The translations under genes were made by a program, and so were the position numbers. The notes below the pieces were generated by a model. The model was not told the origin of the DNA, did no database searches, and was given only the letters and a program-made list of their open reading frames with translations. Below, one piece after another: positions 48,801 to 54,800 of a stretch of 64,000 nucleotides of DNA. Within the stretch, counting starts at the first letter, position 1. Each line of letters opens with the position of its first letter. Source of the stretch: Gymnogyps californianus (taxonomy: Eukaryota > Chordata > Aves > Accipitriformes > Cathartidae); NCBI RefSeq assembly GCF_018139145.2, contig NC_059480.1, forward strand, positions 15,624,428 to 15,688,427, in the 5' to 3' direction.

Positions 48801-48807
48801 TCCCCAT
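213..48807 (-). CDS. ZAN-like: Giant zonadhesin-like MAM / VWD-C8-TIL protein gene (3' end outside window)
   Basis: Seen: 61 exons on the minus strand can be joined with consistent phases and usable splice sites from ATG 48807 to 213, with no stop, giving about 5,267 residues. Order: signal peptide, MAM1, Pro/Thr linker, D1-D2-D3, MAM2, linker, three copies of a D-D-D block (residues about 1456-4629), linker, MAM3, two linkers, start of a third D block. The window holds 13 VWD and C8 domains, 9 TIL domains and 3 MAM domains. VWDs carry GDPHY-type starts and CGxCG motifs. Family knowledge: zonadhesin combines MAM, mucin-like and D domains and acts in sperm-zona adhesion; FCGBP and gel mucins share the D domains. 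Inference: a secreted or surface adhesive, disulfide-rich protein. FCGBP-like or alpha-tectorin-like are alternatives for single D modules, but they lack MAM domains. Exon structure is well supported; the family name is less certain. Confidence 0.9.
854..2821 (-). other. Intron, nothing recognised
   Basis: AT-rich intron between C8 exon 2822-2998 and TIL exon 651-853. An A-rich tract lies near 1985-2011. No exon or repeat I can name. Confidence 0.6.
2822..6310 (-). CDS. D block after MAM3, first module: VWD + C8 with extra introns (five exons)
   Basis: Exons 6063-6310 (248 nt; CSASGDPHYNTFDHRVHNFM), 5614-5791 (178 nt; LLETDFGLWVRYDGNHYAEV, ending LLCGLCG), 4218-4326 (109 nt; NYNGDPNDDNIKPNGDIA), 3623-3714 (92 nt; C8 start, CGMITDPT) and 2822-2998 (177 nt; C8 end, FFENCVYDMC and WRNATLC). 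Phases chain correctly. Relative to the same module in the other blocks, the VWD second half and the C8 are each split by one more intron: after CGLCG, and after DPTG. It is AT-rich with long introns. The C8 is slightly short (269 against 278 nt). It lies about residues 4884-5150. Confidence 0.87.
4327..5613 (-). other. Intron splitting a VWD domain after CGLCG
   Basis: Extra intron not present in the other VWDs. It holds a CT/T-rich tract at about 5010-5055 and nothing else recognised. Confidence 0.6.
6311..8320 (-). other. Intron carrying the antisense solo LTR
   Basis: Apart from the LTR at 7138-7751 and a decayed linker-repeat remnant near 8070-8170, nothing is recognised. Confidence 0.6.
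7138..7751 (+). mobile_element. Solo LTR, avian ERVL-type, with 5-bp target duplication
   Basis: Inserted in the intron between 6310 and 8321, antisense to the gene. It starts near CTGGTTTCGGCTGGGATAG, has a TATAAA box at 7404-7409 and a T-rich then TTATTA-rich stretch, and ends GGGGTTAAACCATGACA. GTGAG flanks it at 7133-7137 and 7752-7756, the 5-bp duplication expected of ERVL insertions. The first bases (CGTTCTGG) deviate from the TGTCCTGG start of its relative at 60174. No retroviral coding region is present. Confidence 0.92.
8321..8413 (-). CDS. Pro/Thr-rich linker exon in the 393-bp repeat (unit 2)
   Basis: A 93-nt twin of 8714-8806, encoding PLTPKPTIPSPGTTTQPPHT followed by PSPPGPTPSS. 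The acceptor CTAG is intact, but the donor reads CAG-GCACTG where the twin has CAG-GTACTC. It would need a non-canonical GC donor, or is skipped; because the exon is phase 1-1, skipping keeps the frame. Confidence 0.55.
8714..8806 (-). CDS. Pro/Thr-rich linker exon in the 393-bp repeat (unit 1)
   Basis: A 93-nt phase 1-1 exon, acceptor GTGCTAG, donor GTACTC. It encodes PSTPKPTIASPGTTTQPPRT followed by PSPPRPTPSS. It lies in one of two tandem copies of a linker unit (exon plus flanking intron), 393 bp from its twin. Confidence 0.8.
9240..10433 (-). CDS. MAM domain 3 (three exons)
   Basis: Exons 10284-10433 (150 nt; APPTECNFTCTFDNDFCEWV, then DWIRNKGPTPTQNTGP), 9428-9684 (257 nt; GYYIYLQGSN, CFRFWYHMYGAAEAMALRVY) and 9240-9324 (85 nt; IVLEGEWGEDVRSDVALDDL). 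Exon lengths and phases equal MAM2, and the sequences are close paralogues, so the MAM-linker-D-D-D block itself was duplicated before the recent array expansion. It lies about residues 4658-4821. Confidence 0.92.
10624..10707 (-). CDS. Pro/Thr-rich linker exon before MAM3
   Basis: An 84-nt phase 1-1 exon after TATGTCCAG and before GTACTG. It encodes AAPTTSTPWPDTTTRPPHTT followed by TTAPGTSTG. The left edge of the tandem repeat (10693) cuts through it: its first 15 nt are shared with truncated remnants at each inter-copy junction. It therefore marks the likely crossover site. Confidence 0.85.
10974..13275 (-). CDS. Array copy C, module D3: TIL + VWD + C8
   Basis: Exons 13076-13275, 12594-12974, 11945-12231 and 10974-11245 (200/381/287/272 nt). 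Protein is the same as copies A and B. The last C8 (ending GTVCG, donor GTAAGT) leads into linker exon 10624-10707 and MAM3, the original downstream neighbours of this block. Confidence 0.93.
13427..14969 (-). CDS. Array copy C, module D2: TIL + VWD + C8 (SDPHY variant)
   Basis: Exons 14371-14969 (599 nt) and 13427-13991 (565 nt). It carries the same SDPHY and HSFMG changes as copy A, at 14558-14560 and 14598. At the intron site near 14177, however, it shares G with the converted D2 tract and not with copies A and B, so its ancestry is a patchwork. Confidence 0.93.
15263..16270 (-). CDS. Array copy C, module D1: VWD + C8
   Basis: Exons 16029-16270, 15650-15933 and 15263-15540 (242/284/278 nt), 6,250 bp left of copy B. 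Same translation as copies A and B, with EGDPHYHTF, KVCGMCGNYN and a C8 ending WRNATFC. Confidence 0.93.
16376..16942. repeat. Junction segment between array copies B and C
   Basis: 567 bp found only between copies. The part nearest copy C is diverged linker-repeat intron plus the 99-nt Pro/Thr exon. The part from about 16760 closely resembles 8450-8630, sharing a long block from CCCAAACACCCAACC to CGCAGCCCCTTCAC. It therefore derives from the linker repeats now found near MAM3. Confidence 0.85.
16627..16725 (-). CDS. Pro/Thr linker exon between array copies B and C
   Basis: Same 99-nt exon as the A-B linker, exactly 6,250 bp away, with the same shifted GTAGCG donor. It lies inside a 567-bp junction segment (16376-16942) that is present between copies but absent at the right end of the array, where MAM2 and linker 2 take its place. 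Confidence 0.72.
16941..16957 (-). pseudogene. Truncated linker exon remnant at the B/C junction
   Basis: Corresponds to the first 15 nt of linker exon 10624-10707, with its TATGTCCAG acceptor. The remainder is replaced: the reading becomes AAPTT then TAG, followed at once by GTACTG. Used as an exon it would end the protein and break the phase, so it is probably skipped. Confidence 0.7.
17224..19525 (-). CDS. Array copy B, module D3: TIL + VWD + C8
   Basis: Exons 19326-19525, 18844-19224, 18195-18481 and 17224-17495 (200/381/287/272 nt). The protein reads the same as copies A and C through all four exons. Copy-specific differences are intronic, for example GAGTGGGACG near 17804 where A and C have GAGCGGGACG. 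Confidence 0.93.
19677..21219 (-). CDS. Array copy B, module D2: TIL + VWD + C8 (canonical GDPHY)
   Basis: Exons 20621-21219 (599 nt) and 19677-20241 (565 nt). This copy keeps VHGDPHY and HHFMG, where copies A and C have SDPHY and HSFMG; the difference is four bases at 20808-20810 and 20848. Across these exons it matches the converted D2 at 34396-35938 in protein, except the IAPYN/MAPVT patch and the first residues of the TIL exon. It is therefore the closest array copy to that tract at the VWD opening. Confidence 0.93.
21513..22520 (-). CDS. Array copy B, module D1: VWD + C8
   Basis: Exons 22279-22520, 21900-22183 and 21513-21790 (242/284/278 nt). The coding translation is the same as copy A module D1 (EGDPHYHTF, KVCGMCGNYN, WRNATFC). 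Splice sites are conserved. The offset to copy A is 6,248-6,249 bp, with the single-base difference in the intron C-run. Confidence 0.93.
22626..23192. repeat. Junction segment between array copies A and B
   Basis: 567-bp copy of the 16376-16942 segment, offset exactly 6,250 bp, with the same Pro/Thr exon (22877-22975) and the same similarity to 8450-8630. Confidence 0.85.
22877..22975 (-). CDS. Pro/Thr linker exon between array copies A and B
   Basis: A 99-nt phase 1-1 exon: acceptor CTATAG, coding DPLPSTPSTPLPDTTTQPPH and then TPPTPGTTSVPLI, donor GTAGCG. At the place where related linker exons end (CTCAG followed by GT) this one reads CTCAG-TTCC, so the old donor is gone and the exon appears to run 15 nt farther to a new donor in the same phase. 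It carries the frame from the C8 of copy A (phase 1) into the VWD of copy B. Confidence 0.72.
23191..23207 (-). pseudogene. Truncated linker exon remnant at the A/B junction
   Basis: Same remnant as 16941-16957, 6,250 bp away: intact acceptor, AAPTT, in-frame TAG, then GTACTG. It is probably ignored by splicing in favour of 22877-22975. Confidence 0.7.
23474..25774 (-). CDS. Array copy A, module D3: TIL + VWD + C8
   Basis: Exons 25575-25774 (200 nt, TIL: LLCPANSYYDPCMTGCPATC), 25093-25473 (381 nt, EGEYSVSENCTRQCRCE then CHIYGDPHYSTFDGKLHHFQ), 24444-24730 (287 nt, KLCGLCGTYTGSQQDDF) and 23474-23745 (272 nt, C8, FQPCHAVLPPKTYFESC, ending GTVCG). As in module D3 of the first block, no TIL follows; the next coding exon is a Pro/Thr linker. 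The introns hold a few copy-specific changes, such as a 1-nt deletion near 23907. Confidence 0.93.
25926..27468 (-). CDS. Array copy A, module D2: TIL + VWD + C8 (SDPHY variant)
   Basis: Exons 26870-27468 (599 nt; TIL ITCPANSHYEPC, VWC-like stretch, VWD first half) and 25926-26490 (565 nt; VWD second half with LTCGMCGNFN, then C8). The VWD opening reads VHSDPHYNTFDKVTHSFMG: the usual Gly of GDPH is Ser, and the His of HHFMG is Ser. Copy C has the same changes; copy B and the converted D2 at 35.5 kb keep GDPH and HHFMG. All coordinates and phases match copies B and C at a 6,249-bp offset. The fused 599- and 565-nt exons lack the introns that separate the same domains in module D3. Confidence 0.93.
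27762..28768 (-). CDS. Array copy A, module D1: VWD + C8
   Basis: Exons 28527-28768 (242 nt), 28148-28431 (284 nt) and 27762-28039 (278 nt). VWD opens CVVEGDPHYHTFDKQLHHFM; the second half carries VVTTDFGLRVKFDGNHRVEV and KVCGMCGNYNGMAADDF; C8 carries HFCGLLTDTSGPFQMCHAVL and ends VWRNATFC. It follows linker 2 in phase. The intron between the last two exons is 1 nt shorter than in copies B and C, a run of C being one base shorter near 28100. Confidence 0.93.
28882..28965 (-). CDS. Pro/Thr-rich linker exon 2
   Basis: An 84-nt phase 1-1 exon after TTTTGTAG and before GTGAGT. It encodes GDLTSTTPGTIITTTSKVET and then TSAPMPSS, a short Thr/Ser-rich mucin-like spacer. It joins MAM2 to the first array copy. 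The right-hand end of the 6,250-bp repeat lies at 28873, only about 9 bp from this exon's donor. Confidence 0.85.
29097..30130 (-). CDS. MAM domain 2 (three exons)
   Basis: Exons 29981-30130 (150 nt; opens AAPTACNMFCTFDVDFCEWE, then DWIRHKGPTPTPNTGP), 29285-29541 (257 nt; GYYIYLQGSK, then CFRFWYHMYGAAEAMALRVY) and 29097-29181 (85 nt; IVLEGMIGEDVRSDVALDDL). Phases 1-1, 1-0, 0-1 match MAM1 and MAM3. It lies about residues 1264-1427, between two D blocks and not only at the N terminus, which differs from the textbook layout of mammalian zonadhesin. It is closely related to MAM3 at 9240-10433: the second and third exons share long identical runs such as FWYHMYGAAEAMALRVYVV. Confidence 0.92.
30131..31241 (-). 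other. Intron between D block 1 and MAM2
   Basis: AT-rich intron. No exon-like or repeat sequence recognised. Confidence 0.6.
31242..33787 (-). CDS. D block 1, module D3: TIL + VWD + C8 (four exons)
   Basis: Exons 33588-33787 (200 nt, TIL: ACPPNSHYNPC and CVEGCECNNGFVISGGQC), 33115-33495 (381 nt, VWC-like stretch then VWD opening CHIFGDPHYITFDGRLYHFQ), 32228-32514 (287 nt, VWD second half with QLCGLCGTFNDNQLDDF) and 31242-31513 (272 nt, C8 with FQLCHWHIPPQLYFESC, ending DTICG). It lies about residues 884-1263. Sizes equal those of array module D3 exactly (200/381/287/272), with substantial divergence. No TIL follows this C8; the next exon starts MAM2, so this module closes a three-D block. 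The TIL donor is GTTTGT, slightly off consensus. Confidence 0.9.
34390..35931. repeat. Dispersed copy of array module D2 (gene-conversion tract)
   Basis: About 1.54 kb nearly identical to 25920-27461, including the intron 34961-35339. Identity begins about 6 bp outside the donor of exon 34396-34960 and ends about 7 bp before the acceptor of exon 35340-35938. It is interrupted by a patch at 35854-35868. Flanking introns on both sides are unrelated to the array at sight. Confidence 0.93.
34396..35938 (-). CDS. D block 1, module D2: TIL + VWD + C8, recently converted by the array
   Basis: Two large exons: 35340-35938 (599 nt; TIL, VWC-like stretch and VWD first half) and 34396-34960 (565 nt; VWD second half plus C8). 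TIL begins ACPANSHYEPC; VWD has VHGDPHYNTFD, HHFMGTCTYTL and LTCGMCGNFN; C8 ends PPWRNATFC. It lies about residues 496-883. Unlike its AT-rich neighbours D1 and D3 it is GC-rich and, intron included, nearly identical to module D2 of the tandem array about 8.5 kb away. A short island at 35854-35868 keeps a different sequence (IAPYN where the array has MAPVT). Exon phases fit D1 before it and D3 after it, so it is an intact part of the gene and not an inserted fragment. Confidence 0.92.
35939..38522 (-). other. Intron upstream of the converted D2 module
   Basis: 2.6 kb. Contains the possible CR1 stub at 36764 and a pyrimidine-rich stretch about 37130-37900. No coding homology seen. It shows no resemblance to the short array intron at the equivalent place. 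Confidence 0.6.
36764..36815 (-). mobile_element. Possible CR1 3' terminal stub
   Basis: AGAATCATAGAATC followed by GAGAAAACCTCAGTAATGTCC resembles the reverse complement of a CR1 3' terminus (microsatellite-like tail plus the last bases). Too short for certainty. Confidence 0.45.
38523..41324 (-). CDS. D block 1, module D1: VWD + C8 (three exons)
   Basis: Exons 41080-41324 (245 nt, VWD first half), 39448-39731 (284 nt, VWD second half) and 38523-38800 (278 nt, C8). VWD opens with ICSIHGDPHYYTFD, has FMGTCTYTLSKLC and NEHRG, and its second half has VVTTDFGLNVKFDGNH and the KVCGICGNYN motif. C8 shows HMIQSNEYCGLI, CQYDLCELH and the terminal WRNATFC before a GTATGT donor. It lies about residues 227-495. 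The exon sizes match module D1 of the tandem array almost exactly (242/284/278), but the sequence is clearly diverged and more AT-rich, so this is an older duplicate. GDPH and CGxCG are the motifs used in related mucins and FCGBP for Asp-Pro cleavage and disulfide chemistry; neither activity is shown here. Confidence 0.9.
39732..41079 (-). other. Intron within VWD of module D1
   Basis: AT-rich, about 1.35 kb, against about 95 bp for the same intron in the array. Nothing recognised. Confidence 0.6.
41597..41662 (-). CDS. Pro/Thr-rich mucin-like linker exon 1
   Basis: A 66-nt phase 1-1 exon after a TACTAACAG acceptor and before a GTAATT donor. It encodes EAVPTPVPPTPTPTESTPPP followed by VT, a short stretch likely to be O-glycosylated. 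It joins MAM1 to the first VWD. All linker exons in this gene are symmetric phase 1-1, so they can be duplicated or skipped without breaking the frame. Confidence 0.82.
41663..44429 (-). other. Intron between MAM1 and linker 1
   Basis: 2.8 kb, AT-rich. No further linker exon or repeat recognised. Confidence 0.6.
44430..47153 (-). CDS. MAM domain 1 (three exons)
   Basis: Exons 47004-47153 (150 nt), 45110-45372 (263 nt) and 44430-44511 (82 nt), phases 1-1, 1-0, 0-1. The first encodes the MAM opening CDFNNNSRPFCDW and then WIRTKHDTPTDGTGPDGDYP. The second carries GYFIYQEASN and the core ICIDFWYYMFG. The third ends with DTALDNVRVRDGSC. MAM domains are extracellular adhesion modules held by conserved cysteines. 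The NSRPFCDW opening followed by WIRT and a Gly/Pro-rich loop is how zonadhesin's first MAM begins, which is the best single clue to the gene's identity. It sits directly after the signal peptide, as in zonadhesin. The MAM exon pattern (150 / about 260 / about 85 nt) recurs in MAM2 and MAM3. Confidence 0.88.
45373..47003 (-). other. Intron within MAM1
   Basis: 1.6 kb, AT-rich. Nothing recognised. Confidence 0.6.
47243..48807 (-). CDS. Signal peptide exon and short N-terminal exon
   Basis: Exon 48740-48807 (68 nt) starts at ATG and encodes a hydrophobic signal-peptide-like stretch (TLILFCISVL) before a GTAAGT donor. Exon 47243-47292 (50 nt) follows a TTCTTGGCAG acceptor and ends at a GTAACT donor. 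The phases fit: two bases carried out of exon 1, one out of exon 2 into the MAM1 exon. The sequence just upstream of the ATG (TCTGTCTTCTAG then C-ATG) itself looks like a splice acceptor, so a separate 5' untranslated exon may lie farther right. No promoter is recognisable. A secreted or membrane-targeted N terminus fits a zonadhesin-like protein. The start rests on the signal peptide and phase; no other ATG-led exon in this stretch fits as well. Confidence 0.78.
47293..48739 (-). other. First intron after the signal peptide exon
   Basis: 1.45 kb. Contains the 26-bp duplication at 48625-48676. No other feature recognised. Confidence 0.6.
48625..48676. repeat. Perfect 26-bp tandem duplication in intron 1
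   Basis: The 26-mer beginning CATTCCACATTTAAAAAG is present twice without a mismatch or gap at 48625-48650 and 48651-48676, about 60 bp downstream of the signal-peptide exon's donor. Probably a slippage event. Confidence 0.95.
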
Positions 48808-51800
48808 GCTAGAAGACAGAGTTAAGTCTTCTGTGTGGTACAGTTTGCATAGTAATCCACCAGCTGTACTCAGCAAGGAAGAAATGAGGATGACCTACAG
48901 TGAAACAGAAAAATATATTGACCAGAGGGTGGAGGCGATTATAAAAATCTGTCCAGTCATGTATCAGTTATGTTCCCTGGGTTATCCACCCTGAGAAAAG
49001 CACATATGAACTGAAAGCTCATATTCTGTGTCACTTGCTTTGACACCTTTAGTTGTTTGCTGGAGAAATTGATTTGATTTTGGCGATTTTTGTTGCTGCT
49101 GTTGTATATTAAAAAGTCTGCAATTTTAAAGAGATTTTTTTCTCACATTGATAGCAAGACAACTTTCTTCATTTTAAAACTCTTGCCCAGCTTTCACTGC
49201 TAATATAAGTGAGATTTCTCATATTGACTGAATTTTCTCCCTTTCTGAAACTAGCATTCAGCAGAGCAGATAAGCTTTCAGTTTACTCACAACAGTCATG
49301 TTGTCACGGGCACAATTCAGGAACTTGCTGAAATGTTATTGCTACCATATTGCCCCTGCTTAAAAATAAAAGGATCATTTTGTGGCCTGCAATGAAGTCT
49401 CTGTTGCTTGCTGAAACAGAAAAAGCAGGTGGATCATTCCCACTGCCGCTTAGGCCTATGCTGTTCTGTTCTTTTGCAGCATTCCTTGCATTTGGGTCTA
49501 CAAAGAAATGGCTCAAAGGAAGCCAAATTCCCTGCTTCACCTGGATTTCATGAGTGATGAGAATCAAAGGAGTATCAGAAAGTGTACAGTGTTTCCTTGC
49601 ATTGCCCGGAAACCCCAGACCGTGGCTCTTTTTTTGTCTAAAAGGAGGATGTCTCTGGGAGTGGGGCTTTCTGGAGAAGTGGCCTCTTAGTTACAACCAC
49701 TTTTCCTGTGTGATTATATTCCGATGATTAAGGTCATTAAGGTTTTGTAATTTAAGTCTGGAATTTCTTCAACTCCCTTTCCCCCTGCTCAGCACAAAAT
49801 ATTTTCACTTGCCATTAACAAGTAACTGAGGAGGCTGCTTACAGAAACAAGAGAAGTAAGGAAGGATCAAGGGAGGCTAAGCTGAAACACAAACATATTT
49901 CAACTTAGATGTGAACTGATGTGTTGACAGTGGGCCTGGAGCTCCATTCTGCCACAAGCTCATGCCCCACACAAGCCCCTCCAAAGCCAGATGGTGGATG
50001 TTCACTTGACTGGTGATCATCCCTCTCCAATGAAAATCCTTTCCTAGGAAAATGTTTGTATTTTTACCAGTCAGTAAACAGGGAAGAGGATTTCTGTGAT
50101 TTAGAGACAAGAGACTCATTCCCTGCACAAAACCATTGACCACACTTTTCCAGTTCAGTTAAGGAGAGCTCACTGTGAGGGGGTGAATACAAGTGACCTT
50201 CAGATAAAAGTTGCATTGAGCACACTGCATTTTCAGTAGGGCTGCTGAGATGCTGGTCCAGCAAGCGGTAATCTGAGCAAGAGCTGTCCTTAGCACTGTA
50301 ATGGGTAGCAAGGCGCCCTCCATATACGCACATGCTTTCCTTCTGCAGACAGTTTAGGGATTCCTCATGAATCTGATGCTGCCCTGTATGATTCTGACAA
50401 GAAGATGTGAGTCCATCTTGGAAAGAAAGCAACCCTCTCGTAAATCCGTCCATCCAGATGATGCACTGTCTTTGACCCCTCCTCACCTACGGCAAATATG
50501 AGGCACTGCAGCACCATGAACACTCCCATCGATAGAACATGGCATGCTCTCCACCCATGCCATGTGACCTTTTCTGTCACTTTGTCACTCCTGTTTAATG
50601 CCAGCTCAGGTACTCTGTGAAAGGTGAACTGGTGTACTGATTAGGGCTTTTCAGCGAGGGACAAATATTAATAACCTCTTTTACATATGGGAAGGATGAC
50701 AGGGAAATGACTTGCCATTTGATTCCAGTGGGATGTGACAGTATCCTGCATTCCTGATAGTCAAACTGATCACCTTGCAGGCCTACTATTTCTCTTCTCC
50801 ATCTGCGTGCTTTGTATCTCAAAGGTGCCTGGGAGACAGTGCCATTTGTATAAAAATACTGGTCTGGACTGCACAGCAGCCTGAGGAAGAAGAGCAGTTC
50901 TTCATTTCTAATACAATGAAGCTAAAATTCTTTCCAAGGAAGGGCATTTGCAGACAATCTTACAAACAAGTTATGTTTTACTTCTGCCTTAAACCAAGGA
51001 TGCAAGTGATGCACACCTGGCAGCTAATCCCTATGACTGGCTTCCTAGTGCTCTGTACTGCTGTGTTTCTTTTTGAAACCAGACACGAGATTTCGCCCCA
51101 TCTGCAGCCAGCATTAGAAATTCTGCTCACCTGCTGCCTGTTGACAAGGCACACTGGGGCTACTCATGGGAACTAATTGCCTTCAGGTGACACAAACCAT
51201 TTTCCCACATAAAATCTGCAGAAGAAGATGCCAATAGTAGGGCTTGTCAATGAACAGTGCATTGACATGCAACATCCTCAAAAGGACAGAGATAATACTG
51301 CATACAACTTCATTTCTGGCTGGTGGTCAGAAAGGGGCTCTTAAAGAGACACTCTTAATTTTTGCAGGATGAAGTTACGTTTCCCAGGAGACAGAATCAG
51401 CCTGATACCCCCACAAAGGGACAGCACAATGAAGACACAACCAAAAAAAAATTGTCCCAAGCAAGACAAATCAAACAGTAAAAGAAGAAAACTCAGCAGT
51501 TCATCCATTCTAGTGAGTGCTGTCTAGTGCAGCTTTTGCTGCACAGTTATTCTAGCATATGTCATCATCCTCAAGTATCTAAATCTGGTTACTCCATTTT
51601 CTTGAATCCAAGTGTTCTCTGATGAATAGCAATTGCACTTCACCGTGTTGCTAATGCTCAGTCTGTGGTGTTGTAATCAGTAGAAAGCTAGGGAGCTTGG
51701 CAAGCTTAAAGAATGGGGAAAACTATACAAACCCTCTTTCTCCTAAAGCATAGGTTTGGGGCTAGTTGGGCCTCATAGTGGCACTACGGGAGACTGCTAC

Positions 51801-54800
51801 ACTGCTACCTAGCACAAAGCAGAGAGGCCTCTAGCTGATATGAAATGCTGATGTCTTGTTGGGATGCACTTGCAGCACGCGTATATCCCGGGGCCTGTTA
51901 TGTCTGAGGCTGTATCTAAAAGAAATTTTAATTGGATTAACTAAATGGCTGTTCTTAAATGGCAGAATTCTGTGCAGATTCTCTTAATTTGGAATACATC
52001 AGCTTCAGTGAATTTGCACATAAAAACTAAACATCTTTATCTGATTTTCAGACAATATGAATGTATCTCATTGGGCTTTGCACAGATTTAACTGCATTGG
52101 GTTTTTGCATCAATTTTAGTTAAATTGATAAAATTTGCATGAGTAAAAGGATCTCTCTGTTGTTTCTATTCAGATAATAATTAAATTCTTCCTCTGTCCT
52201 AACAAATGACTGAGTCAGCTTTTGCAGCATGTAATACCTCTGTCACTATTTCTGGAACTCCCAGTGCCCTCTGGGCTCCACTCTGCCTTTACTGACATGT
52301 ATGAGAAAGCACTGGCAGATCTCTCATTCCTTCAGAAATCTGTCTATGCCGGACTCTTGTTGCAGCTACCTCCAAGTCACTGCTCTGGTAACCTTTGCCA
52401 AGGAGTTACGAAACAAACAATCAGCACCCATAAATCCATAATCAGATAAATTTAGATTATATGGAAATACAGCTAATCCCACCTTTGTTCTGTTGAGTAA
52501 GATGCTTTGATAGGCTGAGGAGGAAGTACACAAAAAAATCTCTGTCGCTAGAAAATAAATGGATGTTTCTTTGATGAGTAAAGTGTACTTGTGTTCCATT
52601 GAGCACAAGCTGAGGTTGTTTTTCTAACTGCTGGCTCTCCAAACTGAAGCTTCAGTTTGAAATTTAAGCTGTCTTTTTCCTGGTCTGAGAGCTGTAATGA
52701 TTTTGAAAATGGAATGTAGCATTCTTATTAGAGTGCAGGTGCCAGATCAGAATTTCATTCTCTTTCTTATGTTTTGAACAGTGCAGAGCTAACAAAAATA
52801 AAAAGATAGCAGCTTTTCGGTCAGCATTCTCAGTTGTCAATTGCCTATGGATAAAATTCCTGTGTGCAAATAGTACTCTTATACTGTGACCTAAAAGAAA
52901 TGCATTTTCAAGGTAACGTTCATGAGTTTATTAGGTGTTTACAAATGGGTACTATATGGATAATGTATTACTAAAATTGTAACTATTAAGGCCTTTCCTA
53001 TCTTTGAGTTGAAATACATCACAATGTATTTCATTTCCAGCATACCAAGGTAAAGAACATAACATTTCTCCCAATTAATGCAATAAAGAGTTTTTGCTGG
53101 CATTCCAATAGATATTTCAATAAAGAAAAGACCGTCATAGGTAAAACTACTCTCTTCTTAATTTTGGGGTGCTACACTTGCAATCATGAGATTAGTAAAT
53201 CAGTTCACAAAAGCCCAGAAATTTTTCCAAGTCTGTCGATTAATAATAGATGAGATATAAAAGACAACTTTGAATATGTATTTTGGGAACAGATCTCTGG
53301 CAGGAGGAAACTGGTGATATTTATCTCTTTAACTGCCTTCGTTATGAAGGGATTTTTTTTATTCAGTGATAATCCAATCAACTGCTTCTGGCTTACTGGG
53401 GTTCAGCAATTTCATATCTGCATCTTGATGTATTTTACATTTATTGGCTTGGATCTACAATACACAACAAACCTGTGGTGTGCAAAGACCATTCTCTAAC
53501 GGTAGTTTCTTTCAAAGGCAGAGTGGTGCTTTTTATTTCTGTCAATAGGTTTGTAAAACCAAACTGCCTACAGAGATAAAGGATTTAGACTACTGCAAAG
53601 GTCTGATCCTGCTCTTGCACTGTTTCAATTCCAATATTCTACTGTAAAAGTTGGTGGTGCTGGTCCTAGTTCATTCTAGTGTAAAAAAAAGGGACTCCTG
53701 GCTCATTCTCTTAACATAACTGGTATTACAGATGCAGCTGTGTCTAAAATTAGAAATCTCAGGCTTGGCTTAATGAATGCTGAAGCTTGTTTGAATTTTC
53801 AGTTCACCATTGCGCGCTCCTTTGACGCTGATGAAGCCTGCATTGTCCCTCCCATCCTCAGCACTCTGACATTAGCAAGCCTTTCACTTGAACCCCATTT
53901 TAAACAGCTGTTGGTGCCTGGTTGATTTCTTCTACAGATCCCAAATGAATTGGTGCAGTTCTTTGCCTTCCAACCTGATTCCTCATGTCCTGAGTAATCC
54001 TGCAAACCTCTTACCTCTTCCTGGTCGTTTCAGGAAGGGTGACTTCTCCCATTTGTTACCTCCTGGATAAGGCTGCTTCCTCTCAAGGTATAGTCCTAAG
54101 GTATGGTCACTTCTTACAGCAAGAGAGCCCTCTGGATATCCAATGGTTCCTGCAATTAAGCTATTAAACCTTGTTATTACAGTTGCTTCACAAAAACTCC
54201 TAGTACAATTTCCTTTTTATGTAAATATAGAGACGTACAATTAGAAATTACTTAAAAATGAAGAAACTTGTCAACATCTATTCATATGGCCTTTTCTGAT
54301 CTAAATCCTACACTTCCCATGACTACTGGAGCTATGTGCTGCTCTCCGTTACCTAGATCACAGACACCTTCCTACTCAGTCTACAAGAAAACCCACTGAG
54401 ATGTGACTGAGTTGAGCTAAAAAAAGTCTCAGTCTGGCAGATCCTGCCGCTTTTACAAGCGGAGAGAGACAGGAAAGTTAACCCGTTGCTCAGTCTGTCC
54501 CCAGATCACAAACTAAACCCACTCTGGACGCTAGCAAAGTATGAACCTTGTGAAATGCATTGCTATTTGTACTTTGTTGTGCAAGATCGACATCTGAAAT
54601 GAACTAAACTGAAATGGAGATCAGTTGTGTCATTGACAGGTTCAGAGTGAGTGATCAGCATTCTGCTGTCTGCTTTGGAGTGAACTGTGTTTATAAAAGA
54701 GTACTTGAGTTTTGAGCTATGCAGAAAAACAAGGCTTATGTCTCAGGAGGTAAGCAGGGTTCCTTATCAGCAAAGCATTTAGGACTCTAGATGACATCTG

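Noticed and set aside
50064..50486. 140-codon minus-strand ORF upstream of the gene
   Set aside because: No family resemblance, no splice or promoter context, and overlapping short ORFs in other frames. Likely chance.
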